Origin: PCC-6802 sp943367755
Lineage (GTDB): Bacteria > Cyanobacteriota > Cyanobacteriia > Pseudanabaenales > Pseudanabaenaceae
Direction of reading: 5' to 3'
NCBI GenBank assembly: GCA_943367755.1
Contig: CALRKB020000005.1
Location: 94,862 to 158,861 of the forward strand
DNA: 64,000 nucleotides
A model generated the notes under the pieces. The model had not been told where the DNA came from and made no database searches. It saw only the letters and a program-made list of their open reading frames with translations. Below are positions 53,432-62,390 of this stretch, piece after piece. Positions within the stretch are counted from its first letter, which is position 1, and each line of letters begins with the position of its first letter. The position numbers were made by a program, and so were the translations under genes.

Positions 53432-54445
53432 ATGACAATAAATAGAGAAGAGCAAAATATAAAGACTGATGACGACTTAACAACAGTTTATAGAAAAAAA
53501 TCAAGCAAATTATGGAATTTAAATTCACTTTCTGCACACTTAAAAGCATTACGGCCGAGACAGTGGACTAAAAATTTAGTGGTATTCGCTGCGCCTCTTT
53601 TTGCTTTTGAAATCACAACTAAATCATTATGGGGCGGTTTACTAGCATTCTTTCTTTTTTGTGCTACTTCAAGTAGCTTTTATCTTCTAAACGATATCAT
53701 TGACATCAAGTCTGATCGTCAGCATCCAGTTAAATCGAAACGTCCAATAGCTTCTGGCTTAGTAGCTATTCCAACAGCGATTGGAATGGCAACTACTCTG
53801 TTAACATCTGCTCTTGTTTTAGGTTGGTGGCGATCGCCAGGATTGGGGCTAGCAATTCTTGGTTATGCCCTTCTACAGGTTACCTATAATCTTCGGCTGA
53901 AGCACACAGTTATTTTAGATGTCGTTGCGATCGCGATCGGATTCATTCTACGAGCCTGTGGGGGAGCTGCTGCTACAGGCATTGTGCTGTCTTCTTGGTT
54001 CCTGCTTTGTACCGCCATGCTGGCGCTATTTTTAGGAATTGAGAAGCGTAAAGCAGAACTGAGACTTTCAGAAATAAAGGGTAAAAAATCCCGTGTAGTT
54101 CTCTACCGCTATTCTCTTCCTCTGTTGAGTCGGATGGAAAGTGTGGCGACCAATGGAACTATACTTACTTATGCACTCTGGAGTTCTGGACCCATTGTTC
54201 GTGGAGCATCAACTTCCTGGATGATGTTGACGTTACCCTTTGTATTGCATGGAGTTTTCCGCTATCAATTACTAAGCGATCCTCAAGAGATCGCCCGTCG
54301 AAGCACCGAAGTTGAGGAAGGAGGGCAGACGGAACGCCCAGAAGAAGTTTTGCTGAATGATAAGCCGCTGCTGATGACCGTACTAGCCTGGCTGGCAACA
54401 ACATTTAGTATTTTACTTTTAAAGAGATATGGATTCATTACTTGA
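53432..54445 (+). CDS. UbiA-family, decaprenyl-phosphate phosphoribosyltransferase-like
   Basis: The 337-residue membrane protein of about eight to nine helices has the UbiA aspartate motif NDIIDIKSDRQHP (residues 87-99) and KRPIASG. The opening LKALRPRQWTKNLVVFAAPL is typical of the branch that contains DPPR synthase (mycobacterial Rv3806c), which puts phosphoribose on polyprenyl phosphate. Cyanobacterial relatives are usually annotated this way, but their product has not been shown. The ATG at 53432 is preferred to an in-frame TTG at 53309 that would add 41 unconserved residues. It starts a run of five genes on the plus strand. Confidence 0.85.
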   Translation: MTINREEQNIKTDDDLTTVYRKKSSKLWNLNSLSAHLKALRPRQWTKNLVVFAAPLFAFEITTKSLWGGLLAFFLFCATSSSFYLLNDIIDIKSDRQHPVKSKRPIASGLVAIPTAIGMATTLLTSALVLGWWRSPGLGLAILGYALLQVTYNLRLKHTVILDVVAIAIGFILRACGGAAATGIVLSSWFLLCTAMLALFLGIEKRKAELRLSEIKGKKSRVVLYRYSLPLLSRMESVATNGTILTYALWSSGPIVRGASTSWMMLTLPFVLHGVFRYQLLSDPQEIARRSTEVEEGGQTERPEEVLLNDKPLLMTVLAWLATTFSILLLKRYGFIT

Positions 54446-54495
54446 AAATTGTTGTTGACTTTGCGTTGTAGATAACTATACTCACTAGAAAGTTA

Positions 54496-55125
54496 ATGCT
54501 AAATCTTTTAACTATTGCTTTCAAGAGATTGAAAATCTTCATTCCTCAATACATTCTGAGACAACGGCCAGACAAAAGAATCGAAAGGATAAAAACGACT
54601 TCCTTTCCTGTCAAGGCAGATACTTTGGCTTCTATCGATATCAGTTGTTTAGTATCTTGTGGAATTGGAGGAGTCATCCTCGATTTGGATAATACAATCG
54701 TCTCTGAGGATGATCGCTATCTATCTCCCGATGCCGAAATCTGGATCGAGCAAGCCAAAGGAATCGGTATCAAGTTTTTCTTGTTGTCGAATGGTAAGAG
54801 GCGCTATCGTGTCGAATATTGGGCTAGCCATTTGGATATACCTGCTATTAGCCCAGCCAAGAAACCCTTTCCTAATGCATTTCGGAGAGCTATGAAGCAT
54901 ATGCAGCTTAGACCTAAACAGGTTGCCGTAATTGGAGATAGCCGTCATACTGATGTTTTCGGTGCATGGTTGGTAGGGTGTTGGAGTATTCAAGTTGCGT
55001 CGCTTCCTCACCCGCCCCGCTGGTGGGAAAAATTATTAGGGACTTACGTACAAACACCCTATCCCAAAGGACTCGATCTTTGGGGTTTCCAGCCATTAAA
55101 TCCCAAGTACGGGACAAAAAGCTAA
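54496..55125 (+). CDS. HAD-superfamily (YqeG-type) phosphatase
   Basis: The 209-residue protein has HAD motif I VILDLDNTI (Asp63, Asp65), motif II FFLLSNGKRRYR, and motifs III/IV KKPFPNAFRRAM with VAVIGDSRHTDVFG. This is the YqeG/HAD-IIIA subfamily, in which known members dephosphorylate phosphatidylglycerophosphate or similar small phosphates. Placed directly after the UbiA-type gene (50 bp), it could remove the phosphate from phosphoribosyl-polyprenyl lipid; that is inference. Its 3' end is duplicated at 55901. Confidence 0.85.
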   Translation: MLNLLTIAFKRLKIFIPQYILRQRPDKRIERIKTTSFPVKADTLASIDISCLVSCGIGGVILDLDNTIVSEDDRYLSPDAEIWIEQAKGIGIKFFLLSNGKRRYRVEYWASHLDIPAISPAKKPFPNAFRRAMKHMQLRPKQVAVIGDSRHTDVFGAWLVGCWSIQVASLPHPPRWWEKLLGTYVQTPYPKGLDLWGFQPLNPKYGTKS

Positions 55126-55227
55126 GCGCCTTAGAGAAGCTGAGATCGTTGGATTCCAGGTAAAGAACAAAGAGCTAGTCGGAGAAATTTGTGAGTGGAC
55201 AGACGTTTATGATGCAGGCTAAAGGAA

Positions 55228-55887
55228 ATGAATCCTGAATTTTTCTCTACATTGATCAAATCACTGGGCTTTTGGGGTGGGCATTTAATCGTTTGGTCAG
55301 TAATCTTTGCTGAATCAGGGCTACTCGTTGGGTTTTTCTTGCCTGGAGATAGTCTTTTATTTACAGCTGGTTTTTTGGCATCGCAAGACTTTCTCCATAT
55401 CTGGCTATTGGCAGGGGGATGTTTTGCCTGTGCCGTATTGGGAGACAACGTCGGCTATGCTACAGGCAGCCGATTTGGGCGCAAGCTCTTTAAAAAAGAA
55501 GAATCAAGATTTTTTCATAAAGAGAATCTGATTAAAGCCCAAAACTTCTATATGAAACATGGCAAGAAAACGGTTATTCTGGCAAGGTTTTTACCCATTG
55601 TCCGTACCTTTGCACCCATTGTGGCAGGTATTGGGAAAATGCACTATGGCACCTTTTTTCGCTACAACCTTGTGGGCGGATTTGGTTGGACAATAGGTTT
55701 AACTATGGCTGGATTTTGGCTTGGGAAGGCGATCCCTGATGTCGATAAGTACCTGTTGCCAATTATTTTAGGAATTATCGTAATTTCGATGGCTCCTTCT
55801 CTGATTCACTTACTCCAAGCTCGTCCACCCAAGCGCAAAGCAGTACCAGAGGCATCTGAATTAGATGCCTCAAATGATAAAGAATAG
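55228..55887 (+). CDS. DedA-family membrane protein
   Basis: The 219-residue protein has about five hydrophobic segments with DedA motifs: FAESGLLVGFFLPGDSLLF, GDNVGYATGSRFGRKLF, ARFLPIVRTFAPIVAGIGKM and GGFGWTIGLTMAGFWLG. Some DedA proteins are flippases that recycle undecaprenyl phosphate to the cytoplasmic face, or move other phospholipids. The neighbours (lipid-linked sugar type genes) fit such a role. It starts 102 bp after the HAD gene and is followed by a relic of that gene's end. Confidence 0.9.
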   Translation: MNPEFFSTLIKSLGFWGGHLIVWSVIFAESGLLVGFFLPGDSLLFTAGFLASQDFLHIWLLAGGCFACAVLGDNVGYATGSRFGRKLFKKEESRFFHKENLIKAQNFYMKHGKKTVILARFLPIVRTFAPIVAGIGKMHYGTFFRYNLVGGFGWTIGLTMAGFWLGKAIPDVDKYLLPIILGIIVISMAPSLIHLLQARPPKRKAVPEASELDASNDKE

Positions 55888-55900
55888 TGGGCTCAAAGAG

Positions 55901-55961
55901 CATACGTACAAACACCCTATCCCGAGAAACTCGATCTTTGGGATTTCCAACCACTAAATCA
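55901..55961 (+). pseudogene. Relic of the HAD gene 3' end
   Basis: In frame, this stretch encodes TYR-VAL-GLN-THR-PRO-TYR-PRO, then LDLWDFQPLN. It matches the last 20 or so residues of the HAD protein (from 55045 to 55106: YVQTPYPKGLDLWGFQPLN) with few changes. No upstream coding body survives. It lies between dedA and the SMR gene. Confidence 0.85.
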
Positions 55962-55980
55962 CAAAAAAACTGAACCTTTT

Positions 55981-56316
55981 ATGCAAAACTACCTTTTCCC
56001 GGGATTACTGGTTTTAATTACAGTGGGGCTTAATACTTTAGCTCAAGCGCTGCTCAAGTTGGGTGCAGGACAAAATTTATTGAATTTCCATTTATTGAGT
56101 GGAGTGCTGGTTTATGGTTTAAGTACGGTTGTTTACATTTTGGTTTTGGGCAAGTTTAATCTCTCTGTTGCTTACCCCGTAGTGATTGGATTAACCGTCT
56201 TTTCAACTACAGTTACGGGGGCATTTTTGCTAGGAGAAAAAGTAACTACTGTCCAGTGGTTTGGGATTGGGTTAATGTTGAGTGGAATTTCTGCAATAGC
56301 TTCGGGCATAAAATAA
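55981..56316 (+). CDS. Small multidrug-resistance/EmrE-like transporter
   Basis: The 111-residue protein has four membrane helices (LFPGLLVLITVGLNTLAQAL, LLSGVLVYGLSTVVYILVLG, VAYPVVIGLTVFSTTVTGAF, WFGIGLMLSGISAIASGIK). This is the size and layout of SMR proteins and of the ArnE/ArnF-type flippases of polyprenyl-phosphate-linked aminosugars. The conserved Glu of SMR drug exporters in helix 1 is not visible, which favours a lipid-sugar role over drug export. It lies 66 bp before the big fusion gene. Confidence 0.82.
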   Translation: MQNYLFPGLLVLITVGLNTLAQALLKLGAGQNLLNFHLLSGVLVYGLSTVVYILVLGKFNLSVAYPVVIGLTVFSTTVTGAFLLGEKVTTVQWFGIGLMLSGISAIASGIK

Positions 56317-56382
56317 TCAATAGTTTGATAGTTCTTCAGATCTACCTGTTTTTTAGTCTTGGCTGTGAGGAATTTTCATTTT

Positions 56383-59300
56383 ATGAAACTTGTTAGCCCG
56401 ATATCTAATTTCAAATCAATTCTATCCTCTCTATCCCCCCAGATCCGACGACATTATATAGATATTTTAATTGCCTTTGTCTTTGTAATTTTAGGTGGCG
56501 TTGCATCTTACTTAGGCGCGCAGTTGATTGACCCTATAATTGTCAAAGTCTGGAACTCTTGGTTTGGTGGCGATATGCCCCGCGTCTTCGACAACATGAC
56601 TTCTCGTGGGAGCGATCACTACCGTCTTAAAGTGCATCCATTATTTTCACTGATAGCATTCCCTCCAGTCACAGTACTAGAGAAAGCTTTACACTTGGAG
56701 CCTATTATAGCCGTCAGGATAGTTATTGCTGCAGTCGCGGCTTTGTGGCTTGGTACTCTGTTTATCACACTGAGATTGCTCGGATGTCGCCGATTTGACG
56801 CAATGCTATTTAGTCTGCTTGGGGCAACCAGTGCAGCAGCTATATTTTGGTTTACTGTTCCAGAAACCTACTCTTTTGGTTCGTTAAGCATCTTACTGGC
56901 ACTTTGCTTTGTCGTCCTTACAGAAAATTACCTGTTTTCTTCGTTGTGGTATGTAGCTGTTAGCGCGCTAACGCTCAGTATCACGATAACTAACTGGATG
57001 GTAGGAATTCTAGTAACCGCAGTTAATCATCGCTGGAAGCAGTCCTTACAAATTACTGTCAATGCTTTCGCTGTAGTAACACTATTATGGGGAGTGCAAA
57101 AGTATATATTTCCTAGTGCTGTATTTTTTCTGGGTGACCGAGAAGAGAAGAAATATGTAAAGGTATTTAAATCGGCTGGTGAGTATCTGACAGTAATCAA
57201 ATCTTTTGTCTCTAATACGATAGTTATGCCAGCCATTCAGCTAACAGAAAATATCAAAAAACCGGAGTGGCCATATATGTCTCCCCAAGCCACAGATCCT
57301 GGTTCTGGAAGCATCTGGGGATTTATAGCAGTCGGATTATGGATGGCACTCTTAGGTTTGGGCATGTGGGGATGCTTTTCTAGCAAGAAGCATCCTAAAT
57401 TGCGACTTGTTTTAGGGTTTTCACTGCTCGGACAGCTACTACTTCATTTAGTATATGGAGGTGGGGAGACTTTCCTTTTTTCACTGCATTTTGCTCCTTT
57501 ACTAATAATACTCGCTGCTTTTAGTACCCTGACGCGGGCGCGCCTAGTAGGCTTGATTTTGGCAGGAATGCTCATCATTAGTGCAGGGATAAACAATGTC
57601 CAACTATTTTATCAAGCTACCGAGTACTTTTTAAATCACGGCACGCCACGTAGCCAAGTTCAATCACAAATGCTGCGACGACCATCTGACCCTTGGCCGC
57701 GAGGCACAGGTCACGTAGTTCTAGCAACTCCAGGTACTCTTGAAGAGGCTAAAGCTTACCATGAACCGGGTGGCAGCTTTAGCCCAATGGTAGGTAGCTT
57801 CGGGGTTTCCATCTGGCTTGTTGACGCGCAAGGTAATTTGCAAGCGACTAGCGATAGTATCCCCCTCAGCCAAATCCAGCAGCAGTTTGTTTATACTGAT
57901 GGCGAAGCGATACCTGCAATTCTGACTAAAAGCAACGACTACCAGGCTTCTTGGTCTTCCTCTAGTCAGGGGCATTGGCAACTAAACCTTCAGACATCAG
58001 GTAGCAAAAATAGCAAACCAATGATAGTCATCCGCAGTGTCGGTCCATCAGGTGGGGCAATCCAATCTTTAAAGTGGGATGGTCAACAATTGTTAATTAA
58101 CGAGCGCTGGTTTGTGAAGCTTGCTCAACAACCCCTAGGAGTGTATTTAGGAGGAGAAGGAAAACAGGGCTGGATTAGTGAGCGGTCGTCTACCAATGTA
58201 TGGAAAGGTGAGAGTGGTTGGGGGTATGCTCGCTTTGAACTCGGTGATGGTGAGAAGTGGAATTTGACGATTGAGGATACGCTCTCTCAACCTAAACCTG
58301 AGCTTAATGCTACTCACGTCAAGCCTACCCTAGAACTAAATATACCCAACCAGAAATTCTCAGACAGTTTTAATGCTCAGGTTGCCCATTTAATGATGAG
58401 CCTTGTAAATAAGCAGACTCGTCCGGGTGAACCGATCAGCTATCCTTTGCCTTGGCAGCGGGATGGAGCTTATACGCTGGTTGCTCTAGCTCGTGCTGGG
58501 CAGTTGGAAACAGCAAAAGAATTATCGACTTATTTTGCGGAAAAAGATTTCTTCGGTGGCTTTGGACCGGAAGCTGATGCCCCAGGATTAGGAATTTGGG
58601 CATTAGAAGAAGTAGCCGTGCAGTTAAAAGATCCAAAATACGACCAATGGCTGTGGCCACACGTTCGCAGAAAAGCCGAATTCATCCTCAGGATGCTTTC
58701 GACCAATCAACCTATTCATCTGCCCGTGACGGCTCCAATTCTGCCGGGCATGAAGAAAGATCCTGAACTAACGCTAGTCACCGATCCTGCTCGGGATGGT
58801 TTGATTATAGGTCGAATGGATCATCATCGGCCTCTATTATTTATTAATGCCGTCAGTTATCGTGGGCTTCTAGACGCTGCATCCTTAGCAGAGCGAGTCA
58901 ATCAACCAATTGATGCCCAGCATTGGCGGGATAAAGCGGCTGAACTCCAAAAAGCTTGGATAAAAGCATTTAAGCCTCCGGAGTCGGACAATGAACGAAC
59001 TTATATAAGCGGTCTTTGGCAGAGCTGGATAGCTGCTCCGCACCAGAATGCCTTTCTTGAAGGTCTACAAAAACGGTGGAATGAGCTACGTGAAGATCTG
59101 GGAGGATTTCGTCAAACTCCTTTGTGGACCTATTTTGATATTGCCGAGGCACATCAATGGCTATTTCTCGGCAAACCAGAGCGGGTGTGGACAACATTGC
59201 AGTGGTTTTGGGATCATCAAGCATCTCCTGGACTCTATACCTGGTGGGAAGGAGCAGGTGGAGAAAACTCTCCAGATAATGTCACACCCCACTACTGGAC

Positions 59301-59580
59301 TGCTTCTGAAATGTTGTTACTGCAGATGGACATGCTAGCTTACGTCGATCACTCGGAGAGTAAGCCAACCTTAGTGATTGGAGCAGGAATTCCAGTGGAA
59401 TGGCTTAAACATCCTTTAAGTGTGAAGGGATTGTTAATGCCTAACGGTCAGGTAGATTGGTTCTGGAATGGCAAGCAAATGGATGTGAAGATCCGAGGTG
59501 GCAGCATTAATTCAAGACTGGGACCAGCTTTCCCCTCTAACACAACATTGAATGTTGAGTATTACAGTTCCGCTACTTAA
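56383..59580 (+). CDS. Polytopic membrane (GT-C-like) protein fused to (alpha/alpha)6 glycosidase-like domain
   Basis: The 1065-residue protein starts at the ATG at 56383 (a TTG at 56359 would add eight). Residues about 20-405 hold roughly ten membrane helices. The first outer loop contains GGDMPRVFDNMTSRGSDHYR, an acidic loop like that of GT-C glycosyltransferases, and later VPETYSFGSLS. Residues about 410-640 form a soluble beta-rich part. Residues about 650-1000 resemble an (alpha/alpha)6 toroid glycosidase: LPWQRDGAYTLVALARAG, GLGIWALEEVAVQL, WTYFDIAEAHQWLFLGKPE, TWWEGAGGENSPDNVTPHYW. The catalytic acids cannot be assigned safely. The substrate is unknown; a lipid-linked-sugar transferase/trimming role at the outer face is inference. 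Confidence 0.72.
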   Translation: MKLVSPISNFKSILSSLSPQIRRHYIDILIAFVFVILGGVASYLGAQLIDPIIVKVWNSWFGGDMPRVFDNMTSRGSDHYRLKVHPLFSLIAFPPVTVLEKALHLEPIIAVRIVIAAVAALWLGTLFITLRLLGCRRFDAMLFSLLGATSAAAIFWFTVPETYSFGSLSILLALCFVVLTENYLFSSLWYVAVSALTLSITITNWMVGILVTAVNHRWKQSLQITVNAFAVVTLLWGVQKYIFPSAVFFLGDREEKKYVKVFKSAGEYLTVIKSFVSNTIVMPAIQLTENIKKPEWPYMSPQATDPGSGSIWGFIAVGLWMALLGLGMWGCFSSKKHPKLRLVLGFSLLGQLLLHLVYGGGETFLFSLHFAPLLIILAAFSTLTRARLVGLILAGMLIISAGINNVQLFYQATEYFLNHGTPRSQVQSQMLRRPSDPWPRGTGHVVLATPGTLEEAKAYHEPGGSFSPMVGSFGVSIWLVDAQGNLQATSDSIPLSQIQQQFVYTDGEAIPAILTKSNDYQASWSSSSQGHWQLNLQTSGSKNSKPMIVIRSVGPSGGAIQSLKWDGQQLLINERWFVKLAQQPLGVYLGGEGKQGWISERSSTNVWKGESGWGYARFELGDGEKWNLTIEDTLSQPKPELNATHVKPTLELNIPNQKFSDSFNAQVAHLMMSLVNKQTRPGEPISYPLPWQRDGAYTLVALARAGQLETAKELSTYFAEKDFFGGFGPEADAPGLGIWALEEVAVQLKDPKYDQWLWPHVRRKAEFILRMLSTNQPIHLPVTAPILPGMKKDPELTLVTDPARDGLIIGRMDHHRPLLFINAVSYRGLLDAASLAERVNQPIDAQHWRDKAAELQKAWIKAFKPPESDNERTYISGLWQSWIAAPHQNAFLEGLQKRWNELREDLGGFRQTPLWTYFDIAEAHQWLFLGKPERVWTTLQWFWDHQASPGLYTWWEGAGGENSPDNVTPHYWTASEMLLLQMDMLAYVDHSESKPTLVIGAGIPVEWLKHPLSVKGLLMPNGQVDWFWNGKQMDVKIRGGSINSRLGPAFPSNTTLNVEYYSSAT

Positions 59581-59772
59581 CCTGCATAATTCATGATGAT
59601 TTACGAAAATCCTCAGAAACATTGCTGAGAATCCAGGCATTTGGTTAATTGCCTCTGTCGATCGCTGAGTTTAGTCTCTAACAAGTAGCACCATTGGTTA
59701 AATTTATTTCGCGAATGGCAAGATATAGAGGTTAAACTGATCTAGCTGCCAACTAGCATCATTCGCACTATC

Positions 59773-60996
59773 ATGTCCGATCGCCCACTAGATACTCAAG
59801 CCGTCACCACTGCCGTCGCTAATCTTTACGATACTTACCCCTTCCCTCCCGATCCGATTATAGATGAGGCTCCTCCAGGGTATAACTGGCGTTGGAGTTG
59901 GCCTGCTGCCTACGGTTTTTGTACGGATGGACTTTTGCCCGCTAAAGCATCGCCGCGCATTCTCGATGCTGGCTGCGGTAGTGGCGTTAGTACCGAGTAT
60001 TTAGCCCATCTGAATCCTACGGCCAATATTGTGGCGGTTGATATTAGTGCTGGCACATTGGCGGTAGCCCAGGAGAGAATTCGCCACAGTTGCCCACCAG
60101 GAGACAGAAGTATTGAATTTCGTCAGTTGAGCCTTTACGACCTCGACCAAATTGAGGGTGAATTTGACGCGATCAACTGTGTGGGCGTACTGCATCATAT
60201 GTCCGACCCGATCGGGGGCATCAAAGCATTAGCCAGCAAGCTAGCACCGGGGGGCATTTTACATATTTTTGTCTATGCTGCCATTGGTCGCTGGGAAATT
60301 AGTCTGATGCAGGAGGCGATCGCCATCCTGCAAAAACAACAAGCTCAAACCCAACTATCGGATCTCAAGCAGGGTGTGAAACTAGGGCGAGACATATTTG
60401 CAACATTACCCGAATCTAATCGGCTTGTGCAACGCGAAAAAACACGCTGGCAGTTGGAGAATACTCGCGATGAATGCTTTGCTGACATGTACCTGCATCC
60501 CCGTGAGGTTGATTACACAATAGATTCATTATTTGAGTTGATCGATGCGGCGGATCTGGAGTTTGTGGGTTTTTCCAATCCTCAAACTTGGCAACCTGAA
60601 AGACTATTGGGGCATAATCCAGAATTATTAGCCCTGGCGCAAGCTTTACCGGCGCGACAGCAATATCGCCTGATTGAACTGCTAGATACAGATATTGCTC
60701 ATTACGAATTTTTCCTCAGCCGTCCACCTTTACCCAAGCCAGATTGGAGCATAGATAACAATATCCTCAACGTCATCCCCCAACGCCAACCTTGCCTGAA
60801 TGGATGGGAAGGAGGAAGCCTGTTCGATCCCGATTACCAGGTGGTCAAGCTATCTGAACTGGAATTGCAATTTATGCAAGCCTGTAATGGTGATGCGACG
60901 GTAGCAGAAATTTTGTCAGATCGCTCAGAAATAAATTTAGATTTGGTGCGATCGCTCCTAAAGCGCAAGCTGATCTTGCTGCCAGCGATTCCCTAA
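59773..60996 (+). CDS. SAM-dependent methyltransferase with C-terminal helical domain
   Basis: The 407-residue protein has LYDTYPFPPDPI at the N-terminus, SAM motif I ILDAGCGSGVSTEYL (about 63-77), AVDISAGTL for the ribose-binding acidic loop, and post-I INCVGVLHHMSDPIGG. The C-terminal 100 residues (ELELQFMQACNGDATVAEIL, then LLKRKLILLP) look like a winged-helix module as found in some large methyltransferases. The YDTYPFPP motif is common in a cyanobacterial methyltransferase family of unknown target. ATG start. It follows the fusion gene by about 190 bp, so it may not belong to that cluster. Confidence 0.87.
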   Translation: MSDRPLDTQAVTTAVANLYDTYPFPPDPIIDEAPPGYNWRWSWPAAYGFCTDGLLPAKASPRILDAGCGSGVSTEYLAHLNPTANIVAVDISAGTLAVAQERIRHSCPPGDRSIEFRQLSLYDLDQIEGEFDAINCVGVLHHMSDPIGGIKALASKLAPGGILHIFVYAAIGRWEISLMQEAIAILQKQQAQTQLSDLKQGVKLGRDIFATLPESNRLVQREKTRWQLENTRDECFADMYLHPREVDYTIDSLFELIDAADLEFVGFSNPQTWQPERLLGHNPELLALAQALPARQQYRLIELLDTDIAHYEFFLSRPPLPKPDWSIDNNILNVIPQRQPCLNGWEGGSLFDPDYQVVKLSELELQFMQACNGDATVAEILSDRSEINLDLVRSLLKRKLILLPAIP

Positions 60997-61175
60997 TTCC
61001 TTCGGAAACGCTATGCGATCCGGATGCCTGCCACCACGAACTGAGAACTGAATATCCAGAAGTGTGTCAAACCGTATACTAAGATTTGTATACTTGTTAA
61101 GTGCAAGAATTCTTAAAAGTCTTTGAGCAAAATTGCTTAGTGACTAATCCTATTATCAGGTTGTGAATAATCATC

Positions 61176-61913
61176 GTGAATACTGTCCGTACTGTCTCCG
61201 ATACCAAGCGTGATTTCTATCAGGCATTTCCGAAGCCAATTAATTCTGTATATCGCCGCGCCATCGATGAACTATTAGTTGAGTGCCATCTGCTGATCGT
61301 GAATCAAAACTTTGCCTACGATCCAATCTTTGCGCTCGGATTAGCGACAGCATTCGATAAGTTTACGGTTGGTTATCAGCCAGAAGTAGACCGTCTATCG
61401 ATTTTTGCGGCTTTGAGTCAATCCTTGCTACTAGATCGAGATCGCCTGCGTCAAGATGCGGCACAGTTGAGCGAGTTAGCGATGCGATCGCCAGCGGATC
61501 TCAAGAGCCTACTCACTACGCTGGAGTCATCGGTCAATCTCGATCCACTTATGGGGCAAGTACGCGCGATCGCTGCTAATCCTAAATTTAAGTACAGCCG
61601 GGTGTTTGCGATTGGGTTATTTGCGCTACTGGAGACGGCTGACTCACAAGCAATTGCGAATAACGAGCAACGCCAAGACCTGCTAAAGCAAGTTGGCACA
61701 ACTCTGAATCTAGGAGAGGATAGACTTTTAAAGGATATCGATTTATATCGTTCTGCTTTAGACAAAGTAGAACAGTCTCGTCAGATGATGGCAGACCTGG
61801 TGGAAGCCGAGCGCAAGAAACGCGAAAAGCTGGCAACAAAACCAGAAGAACCAAAAGTAGAGAATCCAGAAAGCTCATCAAACCCCGAGAATCAAGAAAG
61901 TACGTCAGCCTAG
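61176..61913 (+). CDS. thf1: Photosystem II biogenesis protein Thf1 (Psb29)
   Basis: The 245-residue protein matches Thf1/Psb29: TVSDTKRDFYQAFPKPINSV, YRRAIDELLVECHLLIVNQN, FAYDPIFALGLATAFDKFTV, and a helical C-terminus that ends in a Lys/Glu-rich coil. Thf1 assists photosystem II repair through interaction with FtsH proteases and is involved in thylakoid formation. The start is a GTG at 61176, preceded by no other suitable codon. The C-terminal 30 residues (KPEEPKVENPESSSNPENQE) are low complexity. Confidence 0.95.
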   Translation: MNTVRTVSDTKRDFYQAFPKPINSVYRRAIDELLVECHLLIVNQNFAYDPIFALGLATAFDKFTVGYQPEVDRLSIFAALSQSLLLDRDRLRQDAAQLSELAMRSPADLKSLLTTLESSVNLDPLMGQVRAIAANPKFKYSRVFAIGLFALLETADSQAIANNEQRQDLLKQVGTTLNLGEDRLLKDIDLYRSALDKVEQSRQMMADLVEAERKKREKLATKPEEPKVENPESSSNPENQESTSA

Positions 61914-62051
61914 CTTGTTCCAACTAGTAGTCCGTCACCGCTTGGTTAATGGGTAGAACGAAGCTAGGAAGTTTTTAGGGTATATTTTGGGGGGGGACAA
62001 CCCATCCAAAAATCCTTGACAGAACACTAATCCCTTGGTGCTTGGTAAAAT

Positions 62052-62387
62052 ATGCAAGATTCTAGCGATCTAGTTATAGTGATGACCACATTACCAGATC
62101 AGGCTACAGCACAGCACTTGGCTCGTATTCTGGTGGATGAACATCATGCTGCCTGCGTGCAGATTTTGCCTGGAATTACATCAGTTTATTTTTGGCAAGG
62201 GGAGTTGTGTACGGAGTCAGAGCATTTGCTCATGATCAAAACCTTATTCAACAACTATGATGACCTGGAGGCAAGGTTGCGATCACTCCATCCCTATACT
62301 GAACCGGAAATTGTCGCTATACCTGTATGTGCTGTCAGCCAGGGCTATCTCCGCTGGGCGATCAATTCCCTGCAAAATCGGAAATAG
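62052..62387 (+). CDS. cutA: Divalent-cation tolerance protein CutA
   Basis: The 111-residue protein has the CutA fold: VIVMTTLPDQATAQHLARIL, AACVQILPGITSVYFWQGEL, SEHLLMIKT and HPYTEPEIVAIPVCAVSQGY. CutA forms stable trimers and binds copper; its true role in cyanobacteria is not clear. Its stop lies three bases before the folC start, so the two genes are co-transcribed. ATG start; typical length. Confidence 0.94.
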   Translation: MQDSSDLVIVMTTLPDQATAQHLARILVDEHHAACVQILPGITSVYFWQGELCTESEHLLMIKTLFNNYDDLEARLRSLHPYTEPEIVAIPVCAVSQGYLRWAINSLQNRK

Positions 62388-62390
62388 CCT

